Assembly (NCBI GenBank): GCA_023435985.1
Contig: JAEZKY010000324.1
Span: forward strand, 1-36,289
Length of the DNA: 36,289 nucleotides
DNA from: Bacillota bacterium
Lineage (GTDB): Bacteria; Bacillota; Clostridia; Clostridiales; Clostridiaceae
Direction of reading: 5' to 3'
The position numbers were made by a program, and so were the translations under genes. Below, piece after piece: positions 1 through 8,214 of this stretch (position 1 is its first letter; the number at the start of each line of letters is the position of its first letter). The notes under the pieces were generated by a model. It ran no database searches. It was not told the origin of the DNA and saw only the letters and a program-made list of their open reading frames with translations.

Positions 1-308
1 ATATCCGGATGGCCTTGTAACTTAGATCCATATTTTCTTAAGCTTAAGAGTTCCTCTTTAGGGAAATATCCTCTCTCTGCCAATGTAGCATATAATGCTG
101 GTGCTGAATGTCCTTTTGATAATACAAGCCTGTCTCTCTTTGGATCTTTTGGATTTTTAGGATCTATATTCATTTTTTCAAAGTATAAAACAGTTAGGAT
201 ATCTGCAATTGATAATGAACCTCCTGGATGTCCTGATTTTGCTGCTGATACACTTTTAACAATACTTATTCTTATATTACTTGATATTTTCTTTAAATTT
301 TCATTCAT
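1..308 (-). CDS. Transketolase, N-terminal subunit (3' end beyond window)
   Basis: This is the thiamine-diphosphate N-terminal half of a split transketolase, which moves two-carbon ketol units in the non-oxidative pentose phosphate pathway. The visible 102 codons start MNENLKKISSNIR and contain the transketolase signatures SGHPGGSLS and LSKGHSAPALYA, whose histidines contact ThDP and substrate. The ATG at 308-306 follows an AGGAGG about 11 nt upstream; an overlapping ATG at 304-302 is in another frame. It is the last visible gene of the sigma-54 PTS operon, 65 nt after the dehydrogenase. A C-terminal partner subunit would be expected just outside the window, which is inference. Family assignment is firm; the exact sugar pathway is not. 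Confidence 0.93.
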   Translation of the reverse strand, partial: MNENLKKISSNIRISIVKSVSAAKSGHPGGSLSIADILTVLYFEKMNIDPKNPKDPKRDRLVLSKGHSAPALYATLAERGYFPKEELLSLRKYGSKLQGHPD

Positions 309-373
309 GCGCTATATTTCCTCCTAACATTTAAGATCTGTAATTTTTTCTATTAGTACTTTTCTTCAAGACA

Positions 374-1420
374 TTACTCTTGCTCTTGGACTATCATTAT
401 CTTATTATATTCCTCTTTTCTACTACCAATTAATTCAAAAGCTTTTGCTGTATCTTCTAGTGAAAATCTGTGTGATATAAGTTCCTGTAATTTAATTTTC
501 TTTTGTTTTAAATATTCTATAGATGCAAACCATTCTTTTCCTGGAAATGGTGCAGAATATGAATTCCAAAATCCTTGTAAATTTAATTCTCTTCTGAATA
601 TTCCTTCAAAAGCACTCTCTGATAATTCAATCCCTGCATGTCCAATTCCTTGATATGCTACTTTTCCTTTTTTTCTTGTTATTAATAAGCATTGTTCTTG
701 TGTTATCTTTGATCCAGCACATTCGATACTGATATCAACACCTAGCCCATTGGTTAACTCTAATATTTTCTCAACTGGATTTTCCTTCATTGCATTTATT
801 CCTATATCTGCACCTAAAGCAATAGCTTCTTCTATTTTTTTATCAGATATATCTACTGCAATAATTCTTTCAACTCCTGAAATCTTAAGCCATTGAATTG
901 TAAGCTGTCCTATGGTACCAGCCCCTAGAACTGCTACTGTATCACCTAGTTGCGCATGAATATTTAATGTTCCATGTAATGCAACTGCTAATGGTTCTAT
1001 CATTGCTGCTTCTTCATAATCTATACCGTCTATTTTTAATACGTTTGCTGCTTTAACATTTGCATATTCTGCAAATCCGCCAAATTGCGTTGCACCTATC
1101 ATTTCATAATTTTCACAAAGTGAAAATTGTCCCTTTTTACAGTATTCACATTCATTGCATGGTTGTAATGGAACTGCAACAACTCTATCTCCAACTTCTA
1201 CATTTGTAACATTTTTACCCTTTTCAACTACATAACCTGAAAATTCATGGCCTAATATAGCTGGTAGCTCATATTTCCATTTCTTTAATGCTCTTGGAGG
1301 ATCTGATCCACATATTCCTGCCGCCATTACCTTTATTTTAACTTCATCATCTCCATATGGACGTAATTCAATTTCTTCATATCTTATATCTCCTACTCCA
1401 TGTAGTACTGCTGCTTTCAT
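374..1420 (-). CDS. Zinc-dependent polyol-phosphate dehydrogenase (GatD family)
   Basis: A 348-residue medium-chain zinc alcohol dehydrogenase, full length, likely to oxidise the sugar-alcohol phosphate delivered by the neighbouring PTS to a ketose phosphate with NAD. Catalytic zinc ligands are visible at C37 (CGSD) and H58-E59 (GHE); structural zinc cysteines are C88, C91, C94 and C102. A Rossmann motif GAGTIGQ lies near residue 165. The pattern CGSDPPR, LGHEFSGY and VPLQPC closely resembles E. coli galactitol-1-phosphate 5-dehydrogenase as I remember it. The ATG has an AGGAGGAG site 5 nt upstream. It is the fourth gene of the operon. Because a transketolase follows, a pentitol phosphate is an equally good substrate guess. 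Confidence 0.9.
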   Translation of the reverse strand: MKAAVLHGVGDIRYEEIELRPYGDDEVKIKVMAAGICGSDPPRALKKWKYELPAILGHEFSGYVVEKGKNVTNVEVGDRVVAVPLQPCNECEYCKKGQFSLCENYEMIGATQFGGFAEYANVKAANVLKIDGIDYEEAAMIEPLAVALHGTLNIHAQLGDTVAVLGAGTIGQLTIQWLKISGVERIIAVDISDKKIEEAIALGADIGINAMKENPVEKILELTNGLGVDISIECAGSKITQEQCLLITRKKGKVAYQGIGHAGIELSESAFEGIFRRELNLQGFWNSYSAPFPGKEWFASIEYLKQKKIKLQELISHRFSLEDTAKAFELIGSRKEEYNKIMIVQEQE

Positions 1421-1531
1421 TTTTTCTCCTCCTTAATAAACGAAATCTAAATGAACAAAATATTTTATATTTTTATGGTCCTTATTGTAAAACATACTTT
1501 TACTTAATAACCTAATGTTTTTACTTTAAAA

Positions 1532-2806
1532 TTAATGGAAGAAAGGCCCTACTATTTGTGCAAATTTTAATATTATCCAGTTGAGGAAGTTACCACCCAT
1601 ATCTAAACTTGAAATCTGAGTAACTCCACCTGGTACTTGGAAGCTTGCACCAGACATCATTGCAGTGTGTACTGTTGCAAAGTCTGTTGCCATAAGTAGT
1701 GAGAATGCAAGCACTATTGTCCCTGTAATTACTGAATGAACAATATTTCCTTTTCTTGAACCAACCACGAAGGCAACATAGAATGGTATTGTAGCTAAGT
1801 CACCAAATGGCAATACTTTGTTTCCTGGTATAATTACTGCTAAAATTAATGTAATTGGTACTAGGATTAAAGCTGTAGCCATAGTTGCTGGGTGTCCTAC
1901 TGATACGGCTGCATCAATCCCGATATATAATTCTCTTCCAGCATATTTAGCTTGAAGTTTTTCTTTCATCGCATCTGAAATAGGAATTAAACCTTCCATT
2001 AATATCTTAACCATTCTAGGTAGTAAGAACATAACTGCTGCCATGCTAACACCAGCTTTAAATATTGATCCCGGGTCGTTTCCTGCAAGTATTGCAAGTA
2101 CGCAACCTAAGATTAATCCCATCATCATAGGTTCCCCAAATATACCAAATCTCTTTTGAATTGATTCAGGATCTGCATGTAACTTATTTAATCCTGGAAT
2201 TTTCTCTATTAAATATCCAATTGGAATCCCTACTAATCCAAATGCAGCAGTAGAACCTGTTGGAAGTGATATACCTTCTAAATCATAAAAATTTGCAACC
2301 ATTGGAGCTGTTCTATCAGCAATGATTAATACCATAACTTCATATAATATTGCACAGATAATTGCAAACATCCAACTGTCTGTAACTATATAACCAGTTG
2401 CTCCAGCCGCTATAAAATGCCAGTAATTCCAAATATCAACATCTAAAGTTTTTGTTAATTTAAAGAAGATCATCACTAAGTTAACAATTAAACATACTGG
2501 TATTAAGATAGCTGCTACTGGTGTCGCCCAAGCTGCCGCTGCTGCTGCTGGCCAACCGCTATCAATTACGTTTAGACTTAATCCGAATCTTTTTACCATT
2601 TCTTGTGCTATCGGTCCTAATGTACTTGATAACACACCACAAACTAAGTTGATTCCAACAAAACCAATACCTATTGTGATACCAGATTTAAATGCCTTAG
2701 TTATTCCTGTTCCAGCTATCAAGCCTATTATAAGTATTGCTATTGGTAAAATTGCCGTTGGCCCAATTCCTAAAATGTACTGAACTACTCCCATAAGTTG
2801 ATCCAT
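1532..2806 (-). CDS. gatC: PTS galactitol-family EIIC permease
   Basis: Membrane-embedded transport subunit of a galactitol (Gat) family phosphotransferase system, 424 residues and mostly hydrophobic with about ten or more candidate membrane segments. It binds the polyol outside and passes it to EIIB for phosphorylation during import. The N-terminal stretch (IGPTAILPIAILIIGLIAG), a central Ala-rich turn near residue 90 and the EPMMMGLILG motif are typical of the Gat EIIC family. A GGAGG lies 9 nt before the ATG. The gap to EIIB holds a perfect 26-nt palindrome (2860-2885). Members of this family carry galactitol, arabitol, xylitol or ribitol, so the substrate cannot be read from EIIC alone. 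Confidence 0.93.
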   Translation of the reverse strand: MDQLMGVVQYILGIGPTAILPIAILIIGLIAGTGITKAFKSGITIGIGFVGINLVCGVLSSTLGPIAQEMVKRFGLSLNVIDSGWPAAAAAAWATPVAAILIPVCLIVNLVMIFFKLTKTLDVDIWNYWHFIAAGATGYIVTDSWMFAIICAILYEVMVLIIADRTAPMVANFYDLEGISLPTGSTAAFGLVGIPIGYLIEKIPGLNKLHADPESIQKRFGIFGEPMMMGLILGCVLAILAGNDPGSIFKAGVSMAAVMFLLPRMVKILMEGLIPISDAMKEKLQAKYAGRELYIGIDAAVSVGHPATMATALILVPITLILAVIIPGNKVLPFGDLATIPFYVAFVVGSRKGNIVHSVITGTIVLAFSLLMATDFATVHTAMMSGASFQVPGGVTQISSLDMGGNFLNWIILKFAQIVGPFFH

Positions 2807-2859
2807 ATTATTATTCCTCCTAACAAATTATAAAAATTATTTATAAAATTTTTATTTAA

Positions 2860-2885
2860 ATTGTCCTAATAATTATTAGGACAAT
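2860..2885 (-). repeat. Perfect 26-nt palindrome between EIIB and EIIC genes
   Basis: The first 13 nt (ATTGTCCTAATAA) are followed directly by their exact reverse complement, so the transcript can form a long hairpin just past the EIIB stop codon. The sequence after it on the minus strand is A/T-rich but lacks a clean U-run. A partial terminator or an mRNA-stabilising processing hairpin that sets EIIB:EIIC stoichiometry is more likely than a full stop. A DNA-binding site is possible too. Confidence 0.7.
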
Positions 2886-2892
2886 ATAAATC

Positions 2893-3177
2893 TTACTTAA
2901 AGAAATCTAATATTTGTGCATCTAGTTTATCCATACCAATTCCAGTAACATATGCTGTAGCTTTTATTGCTGGAATTTCGTAAGTAGTCGGCAAAATAGT
3001 AGTTGAAATGATTAAATCAGCGTCTTTTGCTTTAGAAGCTACCTCCGCTATCTTACATTGAATAATTTCTGCTGGAATACCATTTGCTTTAAATAATTTT
3101 TCAACCTTGTCGCAAACTACTGTTGATGTTGCTATACCTGCACCACAAGCTACCAATACTCTTTTTTTACCATTCAT
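2893..3177 (-). CDS. gatB: PTS galactitol-family EIIB
   Basis: A 94-residue cytoplasmic phosphocarrier that takes phosphate from EIIA onto a cysteine and gives it to the polyol bound by EIIC. The phosphorylated residue is C11 in the P-loop-like motif VACGAGIATSTVV, the hallmark of PTS lactose/galactitol-type EIIB. The length matches stand-alone GatB proteins. AGGAGGAATTAATT precedes the ATG. It lies 65 nt after the EIIA gene and 86 nt before EIIC in the same operon. Confidence 0.94.
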   Translation of the reverse strand: MNGKKRVLVACGAGIATSTVVCDKVEKLFKANGIPAEIIQCKIAEVASKAKDADLIISTTILPTTYEIPAIKATAYVTGIGMDKLDAQILDFFK

Positions 3178-3242
3178 AATTAATTCCTCCTAATATTTTT
3201 AATTTGCTTTATAACTTAAAATATTTGCATTATCAGTTTAAT

Positions 3243-3701
3243 TTATATATTGTTTAAAAGGTTTTCAATCTGATCCTGATCTTTGGCTTCTATAATTTGC
3301 TTTACTAAATCTTCTTGCTGTATAACTTCCATCAACTCCTTTAACACTTCTAATTGATCATGAGGTTTGTTAAGTCCTAACATAAATATAAGACTCATTT
3401 CTTCTTCCTGTGTTTCATCTTCCATTAACTTAAACTTTATTGGACTTTTGGGTACTGCTATTGCAATAAACTCTTCCTTCACGTGAATTGCATCAGTATG
3501 AGGTATTGCAACATTGTAATTAGTTAATTTTATTCCTGTGGGAAAAACGTTTTCCCTTGATATCAACCCATCTAAGTAAGTTGACTCTACATATCCATAT
3601 TTAAATACTTCATTGTGCATCATCTGGAATAATTCGTTTCTGTCTTTGCATGGTAAATTTACTTTTATCAAATTTTTATTAATAAATTTATTTAACTCCA
3701 T
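3243..3701 (-). CDS. gatA: PTS EIIA (fructose/mannitol/galactitol type)
   Basis: A 152-residue cytoplasmic EIIA that receives phosphate from HPr on a histidine and passes it to the adjacent EIIB. The active-site motif NVAIPHTDA places the phospho-histidine at H68. The frame is open to an ATG at 3719, but that would read through the ribosome binding site GAAAGGAG (3711-3717); the ATG at 3701 has correct spacing and is preferred. It is the first gene behind the sigma-54 promoter at 3758-3774, giving a leader of roughly 45 nt. The same fold is repeated as the C-terminal domain of the regulator just upstream. Confidence 0.93.
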   Translation of the reverse strand: MELNKFINKNLIKVNLPCKDRNELFQMMHNEVFKYGYVESTYLDGLISRENVFPTGIKLTNYNVAIPHTDAIHVKEEFIAIAVPKSPIKFKLMEDETQEEEMSLIFMLGLNKPHDQLEVLKELMEVIQQEDLVKQIIEAKDQDQIENLLNNI

Positions 3702-3757
3702 ACACTCATCTCCTTTCAATACTGCTTTTTTTATTTGATCTTTATGCTATTTATTAA

Positions 3758-3774
3758 AGCAAGACCCATGCCAA
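3758..3774 (-). promoter_or_regulatory. Sigma-54 promoter of the PTS operon
   Basis: On the minus strand the sequence reads TTGGCATGGGTCTTGCT. The GG of the -24 box and the GC of the -12 box are separated by 10 nt, matching the RpoN consensus TTGGCACG-N4-TTGCT at all but one fixed position. The start site is expected near 3747. It lies 21 nt beyond the stop codon of the sigma-54 activator gene, its presumed regulator. Confidence 0.93.
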
Positions 3775-3794
3775 GTTTTCGGAATATTTTGATT

Positions 3795-6704
3795 TTATAA
3801 AAATACCCCCTTTACTTCTTTTTTAGATTTAGCTGAATGTATGTTATTCACTAGATTTTCTTCCCTAATCATGTAAACTATTTTTTTTATTTCTTCCCTG
3901 TTATCCTCTTTAAGTGCCAGCAAAAAAACTATATCTACCATTATTTTTTCATTCCATTGTATTGGTTTATTTAGTTTTGCTATAACTATAGCTGGTTTAA
4001 TAACATTTTCAGGCAGACCATGGGGAATGGCTACTTCATTGTTAAACACACTATCTCCAATAGCTTCTCTTTTGTATATATTTAATAAAAACTTATTGTT
4101 AACGAATCCTTTTTCTTCAAGTAGCCCTACCATTTTATCTATTATTTCCTCTTTATTTAAACAATCCAAATTTGTCAAAATAAAGTCTTCAGATATTAAT
4201 TGATTTAACTTTTCATACACTATTAATTCTTTACTAGCTGCTTCCATACCAATAAGCTTAATTAACTTATTAATACCAATTCCATTTAATATATTTCTGT
4301 ACTCTATAAAAGGTATATTTGCTACGTTAATTTTTATAGTTCCGCACACTGCCACAATATCATATTCATTTGACATCTTTGCAATTTCATCTTCTATGTC
4401 TTTTCTATTAATAAAACCCATTGCAAATATCTCTATATTGCAATGCATTTTTTTTAGGTATTTCTGAATATGCATTTTAATACTTAATGCATTTCCTTCC
4501 CCTGTTAGACAAATAGTTATTATTGCTTTCTTTTTGTTTTCTCTGTTCTCCATTTTCGGTTTAAACGTACCATGATATTCTTTTAACTCTTTTAACATTT
4601 CAACAATATTATCTAAACTTTCATATTCTATTGAAGCTTTTCTAACTGCTTCTATTGCTAATAACGTATCAACTCTTGCCAAACTTCTAGTTTTTATTCC
4701 AGTCCGCTCCTCAACCTGTGACGAGAACATTCCTAATGACCCCATATCTACAAGTAATAAACACCCTCTCCCTTCATCCATTTTCTGAATCAATTCAATA
4801 GTTCTATCTAATCCGCTTTCGGGTGATTCATCTAACGATATCTCTATTCCAATTGCATCATCTACTCCTAACAACTGATTAACAATATCTGCAATACCAC
4901 ATGCAACATGTCCATGAGTTATTATAAATACCCTAACCTTAGGTTTAATATTAAACGTATCTGAACAAAACTTCTTTATATAGATTGAAATATATATTGT
5001 TTCTTCTTTAGAAATTTCCAAGTTTGTGGATTTCTCTATCATTTGTCTTATCTGTTCGGCAATTTGCATCTCTTGTTGCATAGTTTCTTTGTTTATATGA
5101 ATATTAGATTTTCTTATAACTTTCCCTGTAATAACTCTTTCAATAGTAAAATTAATATGTATAGCTAACGCAATAAAAAAGTTGTCGTTTATAAACTTAT
5201 ATTTTCCTCTAACCAATTCTAAAATTCCTTCAGTTATACTTATAACTTCTGGTCTAACTATTGATTTTAACTCATTTATATTTAATAACTTTGTAATTTT
5301 TTTATTATCAATTATCTTTCCTAATTTACTTTCAACTCTTTCCAAAAGAATCTTGTCTAATTCACAATCGTTTATTCCTTCTGACTCAAGTTTTTTAAAT
5401 TCAGATTCTATATAATGATAGATTTCATTTTCATTTACATATTTAGTTATTTCATTTTTATTTTTTTCTTGATTTTTTATATCTATATATAGATCATCTA
5501 TAACAAGATTTTTTACTTGCTTATCATTCTTTTGTCCTTCAGAAAATGAATTTCTAATTGAAATACTTATGTCATCCATACTAATAATTACTTCATCTGT
5601 ATTTTTGAACATATATTTTACATAACTTTTTGCACAAATGACTTGAATGTCACTTTTAAGTTGCCCTATGTTAGCTTTACAGTTATATAGCATCAAACAG
5701 ATTAATATGTCCTTCTCAACTAAAAGATTTCTATTAATTCTATGCGCCTCTCTATTTAAAAACATTACTATAATCTCTAATCTTTCATGTAGCGGTCTTT
5801 CTATTAATTTAGGCAATTCAATGAGCATAGGTATCCTTCTTCTAAATGTCAATAATAAACTTGATTCTGGATTTTCAGTAGTTGCAGCTAATATAAGAAC
5901 ATTAACTTTTCTTTCAACATTTGTTTCTCCTAGTCTCCTATACTTACCTTTATCTATAAGATTAAATAATATTTCTTGCCCTTCTGAAGGAAGTCTATGT
6001 ATTTCATCTAAAAATAAAATGCCATTGTTAGCCTTTTCAACTAATCCTTCCTTATCTAAATTAGCTCCAGTATATGCCCCTTTAATCACTCCAAATAATT
6101 GAGCGATAAGAAGATTTGGATTTTCTGCATAATCTGCACAGTTAAATACTATGAACGGTGAATTTTTAGACTTGGCCCCGCTTGATACTGCAAATTCATA
6201 CATACATTCTGCCAACTCACTTTTACCAACTCCTGAACCACCATAAATAAGTGTGTGTAATCCATTGGGTGGATATAATATCGCTGCTTTTGCTAAGTCT
6301 ATCTTATTTCTAATACTTCCTTTATACCCTATTAGTTTTTTAAAACTCTCTTCATTTTGATTATCTGATTTAGGTGTGAATATATTATCACTGATATTTT
6401 CTCCTCTAATAATCTCTGGACCTAACTCTTTCATATACCTTCCTACAATATTTCTTGAAATATTATATCCTTTTTGTATCATTCGTTCTGTGGCTTTTCT
6501 TTCAGATATATTATTACTATATAAAATTTCCTTTAAATCACTTAGCAATAATGCCTTTCTCCTATCCCTTGAATCAGGAATACTTAGTTCCCTTCTTTTT
6601 TCTATAACTTTTAATCTTGGAATAGATAATAATTCTGAAAGTTCCTGATCTGTATAAGGATTTTTCTTATCCTCAGTATCAATAAGTTCAGATAATCTTC
6701 TCAC
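3795..6704 (-). CDS. LevR-type sigma-54 activator with PTS regulatory domains (downstream copy)
   Basis: A 969-residue enhancer-binding protein that should activate the sigma-54 promoter directly downstream in response to PTS phosphorylation. Domains in order: N-terminal helix-turn-helix region (1-100), AAA+ ATPase (about 120-380) with Walker A GGSGVGKS at 155-162, sigma-54 contact loop GAYTGA at 209-214 and Walker B ILFLDE at 229-234, one PRD (about 430-585, H516), a mannose-type EIIA domain (about 590-710, ITHGHVACG, H597), a Gat EIIB-like domain (about 725-830, C732) and a fructose-type EIIA domain (about 840-969, AIPHG, H895). The start is GTG with GGAGG upstream; the ATG overlapping it is in a frame that stops at once. 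The second PRD histidine position appears to be Tyr575. It is highly similar along its whole length to the 8252-11176 protein. Confidence 0.93.
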   Translation of the reverse strand: MRRLSELIDTEDKKNPYTDQELSELLSIPRLKVIEKRRELSIPDSRDRRKALLLSDLKEILYSNNISERKATERMIQKGYNISRNIVGRYMKELGPEIIRGENISDNIFTPKSDNQNEESFKKLIGYKGSIRNKIDLAKAAILYPPNGLHTLIYGGSGVGKSELAECMYEFAVSSGAKSKNSPFIVFNCADYAENPNLLIAQLFGVIKGAYTGANLDKEGLVEKANNGILFLDEIHRLPSEGQEILFNLIDKGKYRRLGETNVERKVNVLILAATTENPESSLLLTFRRRIPMLIELPKLIERPLHERLEIIVMFLNREAHRINRNLLVEKDILICLMLYNCKANIGQLKSDIQVICAKSYVKYMFKNTDEVIISMDDISISIRNSFSEGQKNDKQVKNLVIDDLYIDIKNQEKNKNEITKYVNENEIYHYIESEFKKLESEGINDCELDKILLERVESKLGKIIDNKKITKLLNINELKSIVRPEVISITEGILELVRGKYKFINDNFFIALAIHINFTIERVITGKVIRKSNIHINKETMQQEMQIAEQIRQMIEKSTNLEISKEETIYISIYIKKFCSDTFNIKPKVRVFIITHGHVACGIADIVNQLLGVDDAIGIEISLDESPESGLDRTIELIQKMDEGRGCLLLVDMGSLGMFSSQVEERTGIKTRSLARVDTLLAIEAVRKASIEYESLDNIVEMLKELKEYHGTFKPKMENRENKKKAIITICLTGEGNALSIKMHIQKYLKKMHCNIEIFAMGFINRKDIEDEIAKMSNEYDIVAVCGTIKINVANIPFIEYRNILNGIGINKLIKLIGMEAASKELIVYEKLNQLISEDFILTNLDCLNKEEIIDKMVGLLEEKGFVNNKFLLNIYKREAIGDSVFNNEVAIPHGLPENVIKPAIVIAKLNKPIQWNEKIMVDIVFLLALKEDNREEIKKIVYMIREENLVNNIHSAKSKKEVKGVFL

Positions 6705-7086
6705 TCATATCTCCTCCCTTGTGGTCTATTTACAACTCAACTTAATATAGGGACCTAGTTAACGTAGCAAAAAATTATTTTAATTTACTTAACATAAATA
6801 TATACAAATTAAAATATCCACTAATCCGTTCTCTTAGTAAACATTTACATATGTTGCTATAATACTTTTCATTTATATCTGCAATGAATTTACCATCAGA
6901 AAATGCTCTAGAATATTTTTCTCTAAATATCATTAGTAAAAGTGAGTTATTCAAAAAAATTTAGAAATCTAAACTAGAATTTCAAAGTCTTCCAAATAAC
7001 TCACTTAATAAGTATAATTGACATATTAGAATTTCAAACAATAGCTGGTTCAAGAAGATTAGAATAAAATTATGTGTATTTAATAA
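6705..7086. other. Intergenic region between GpsA-like gene and downstream activator
   Basis: About 380 nt of A/T-rich DNA with no supportable gene. It holds a candidate minus-strand terminator (6953-6973) and an 11-bp perfect inverted repeat (6941-6951 and 6995-7005) that surrounds it. I found no sigma-54 promoter for the 3795-6704 gene here, in contrast to its paralogue, and no convincing sigma-A promoter. Confidence 0.6.
6953..6973 (-). terminator. Candidate terminator after the GpsA-like gene
   Basis: On the minus strand a 6-bp stem (TTTAGA/TCTAAA, 6960-6973) with a 2-nt loop is followed by seven U residues (6953-6959). The stem is short and A/T-rich, so efficiency may be low. A larger inverted repeat, AGTGAGTTATT/AATAACTCACT at 6941-6951 and 6995-7005, encloses it and could form an alternative, competing structure. 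Confidence 0.5.
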
Positions 7087-8130
7087 TTATATTTCTTCTG
7101 TTTCAAAAGCTTTCCATGGAATATCAATTTTAGCTCCTGAATTTATGATATCATCAATATGAATTAACAATGGGAAATCACTAAGTTCAACTATTCCCTT
7201 TTCTGCTAAAAGTCGCACATACTTTGCTGCGCGAGTAGCAATGACTACTGATTCCAAAGTAACTCCTTTTAATTTTTCCATTGCTTCCGCAAAGGAAAAT
7301 CCTTGTCCAAGTAGAGTTCCTATTCTACGGGTACGCCCTCCAAAAACAGTTACATAAAGGTCTCCACCAAAATATACGATATTTTCTTCTTTACCGCCTA
7401 TTAATTTAAGAAGATGTTTTGCTTCCTTTATACTTTCTCCAAAAAGTGCCGCTTGTGAATTGTAATGCTCTTTTCCTGAACCATCTGCTCCAATAGCTAA
7501 CCCAATAGCTAGAGATACACCAAGGGCATAAGCGTTCTTTAAGGCTACTGCACATTCAACTCCTACAACATCTGTTGATAAGCTGATATGATAATAAGAT
7601 GTCTCAAATAAATCCTTAAATTTTCTAAGTATATTTACATTATCTCCACAAAATACTACTTCTGAATTGTCTTTGTCAGCAAGCTCATAACTAGTACATG
7701 GACCTCCAATAGCACTAATAGAAAGCTTTTTATTAGGAGGAAGTTTACTCAAAAAATACTGTGGATAATTGATTATTTCTCCATCCTCTTTAGTAACCAT
7801 TCCTTTTGTTATTGAAAGAACAGGAATGTGTTCAGGTATAATAGGCAATATATTATCCGCAAACCAATCAACACCAAAACTGCTGACTCCACAAATAATA
7901 ACATCAGCACCATCTATTGCTTCCTTTACATCTTCTATTTGATAGTAATTAATCCCCTTTTTAGGTAATTCACGTTTCAATGTAGTATGAAACCCTGTTT
8001 CCTTCGCTGCACTTATGATATCTCTATCTAATGGAGTACCAACAAGTCGTACCTCATTATTATTTTCTGTTGCAGGAAAAGTTAATGCAGATGCCATTTG
8101 GCCTGCTCCAATAATTGCAATAATACTCAT
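7087..8130 (-). CDS. GpsA-like NAD(P)-dependent glycerol-3-phosphate dehydrogenase family protein
   Basis: A 347-residue dehydrogenase of the GpsA family, cytoplasmic, expected to interconvert a hydroxy and a keto group on a small phosphorylated compound. The N-terminal Rossmann motif is GAGQMASA (8-15). SITKGM carries K109, the GpsA TKG position. GGPCTSYE (142-149) stands where GpsA has GPxFAxE. ALKN carries the likely catalytic K198, and GGRTRRIGTLLGQG (264-277) matches the C-terminal GpsA signature. The deviations in the substrate region suggest a specialised paralogue rather than the housekeeping phospholipid enzyme. A GGAGG lies 8 nt before the ATG. It is the only gene between a sigma-54 promoter (8215-8231) and a candidate terminator. 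Substrate unknown. Confidence 0.82.
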   Translation of the reverse strand: MSIIAIIGAGQMASALTFPATENNNEVRLVGTPLDRDIISAAKETGFHTTLKRELPKKGINYYQIEDVKEAIDGADVIICGVSSFGVDWFADNILPIIPEHIPVLSITKGMVTKEDGEIINYPQYFLSKLPPNKKLSISAIGGPCTSYELADKDNSEVVFCGDNVNILRKFKDLFETSYYHISLSTDVVGVECAVALKNAYALGVSLAIGLAIGADGSGKEHYNSQAALFGESIKEAKHLLKLIGGKEENIVYFGGDLYVTVFGGRTRRIGTLLGQGFSFAEAMEKLKGVTLESVVIATRAAKYVRLLAEKGIVELSDFPLLIHIDDIINSGAKIDIPWKAFETEEI

Positions 8131-8178
8131 AATATTACCTCCATATTTACAAATTAAAAATTTGTTAAAACAATTTTT

Positions 8179-8193
8179 AATTTTCTGAATTTT
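8179..8193. promoter_or_regulatory. CodY-like box downstream of sigma-54 start site
   Basis: AATTTTCTGAATTTT matches the CodY consensus AATTTTCWGAAAATT at 13 of 15 positions. It would sit at about +11 to +25 of the GpsA-like transcript, a position suited to a roadblock repressor. The surrounding DNA is A/T-rich, so a chance match is a real possibility. Confidence 0.4.
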
Positions 8194-8214
8194 AATCTTT
8201 ATGCTTCTTATTAG

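Noticed and set aside
3540..3556. CcpA cre-like sequence GGGAAAAACGTTTTCCC within the EIIA gene
   Set aside because: Only the 3' half fits TGWAANCGNTNWCA, and the sequence lies deep in coding DNA. Codon needs explain it as well as a regulatory site does.
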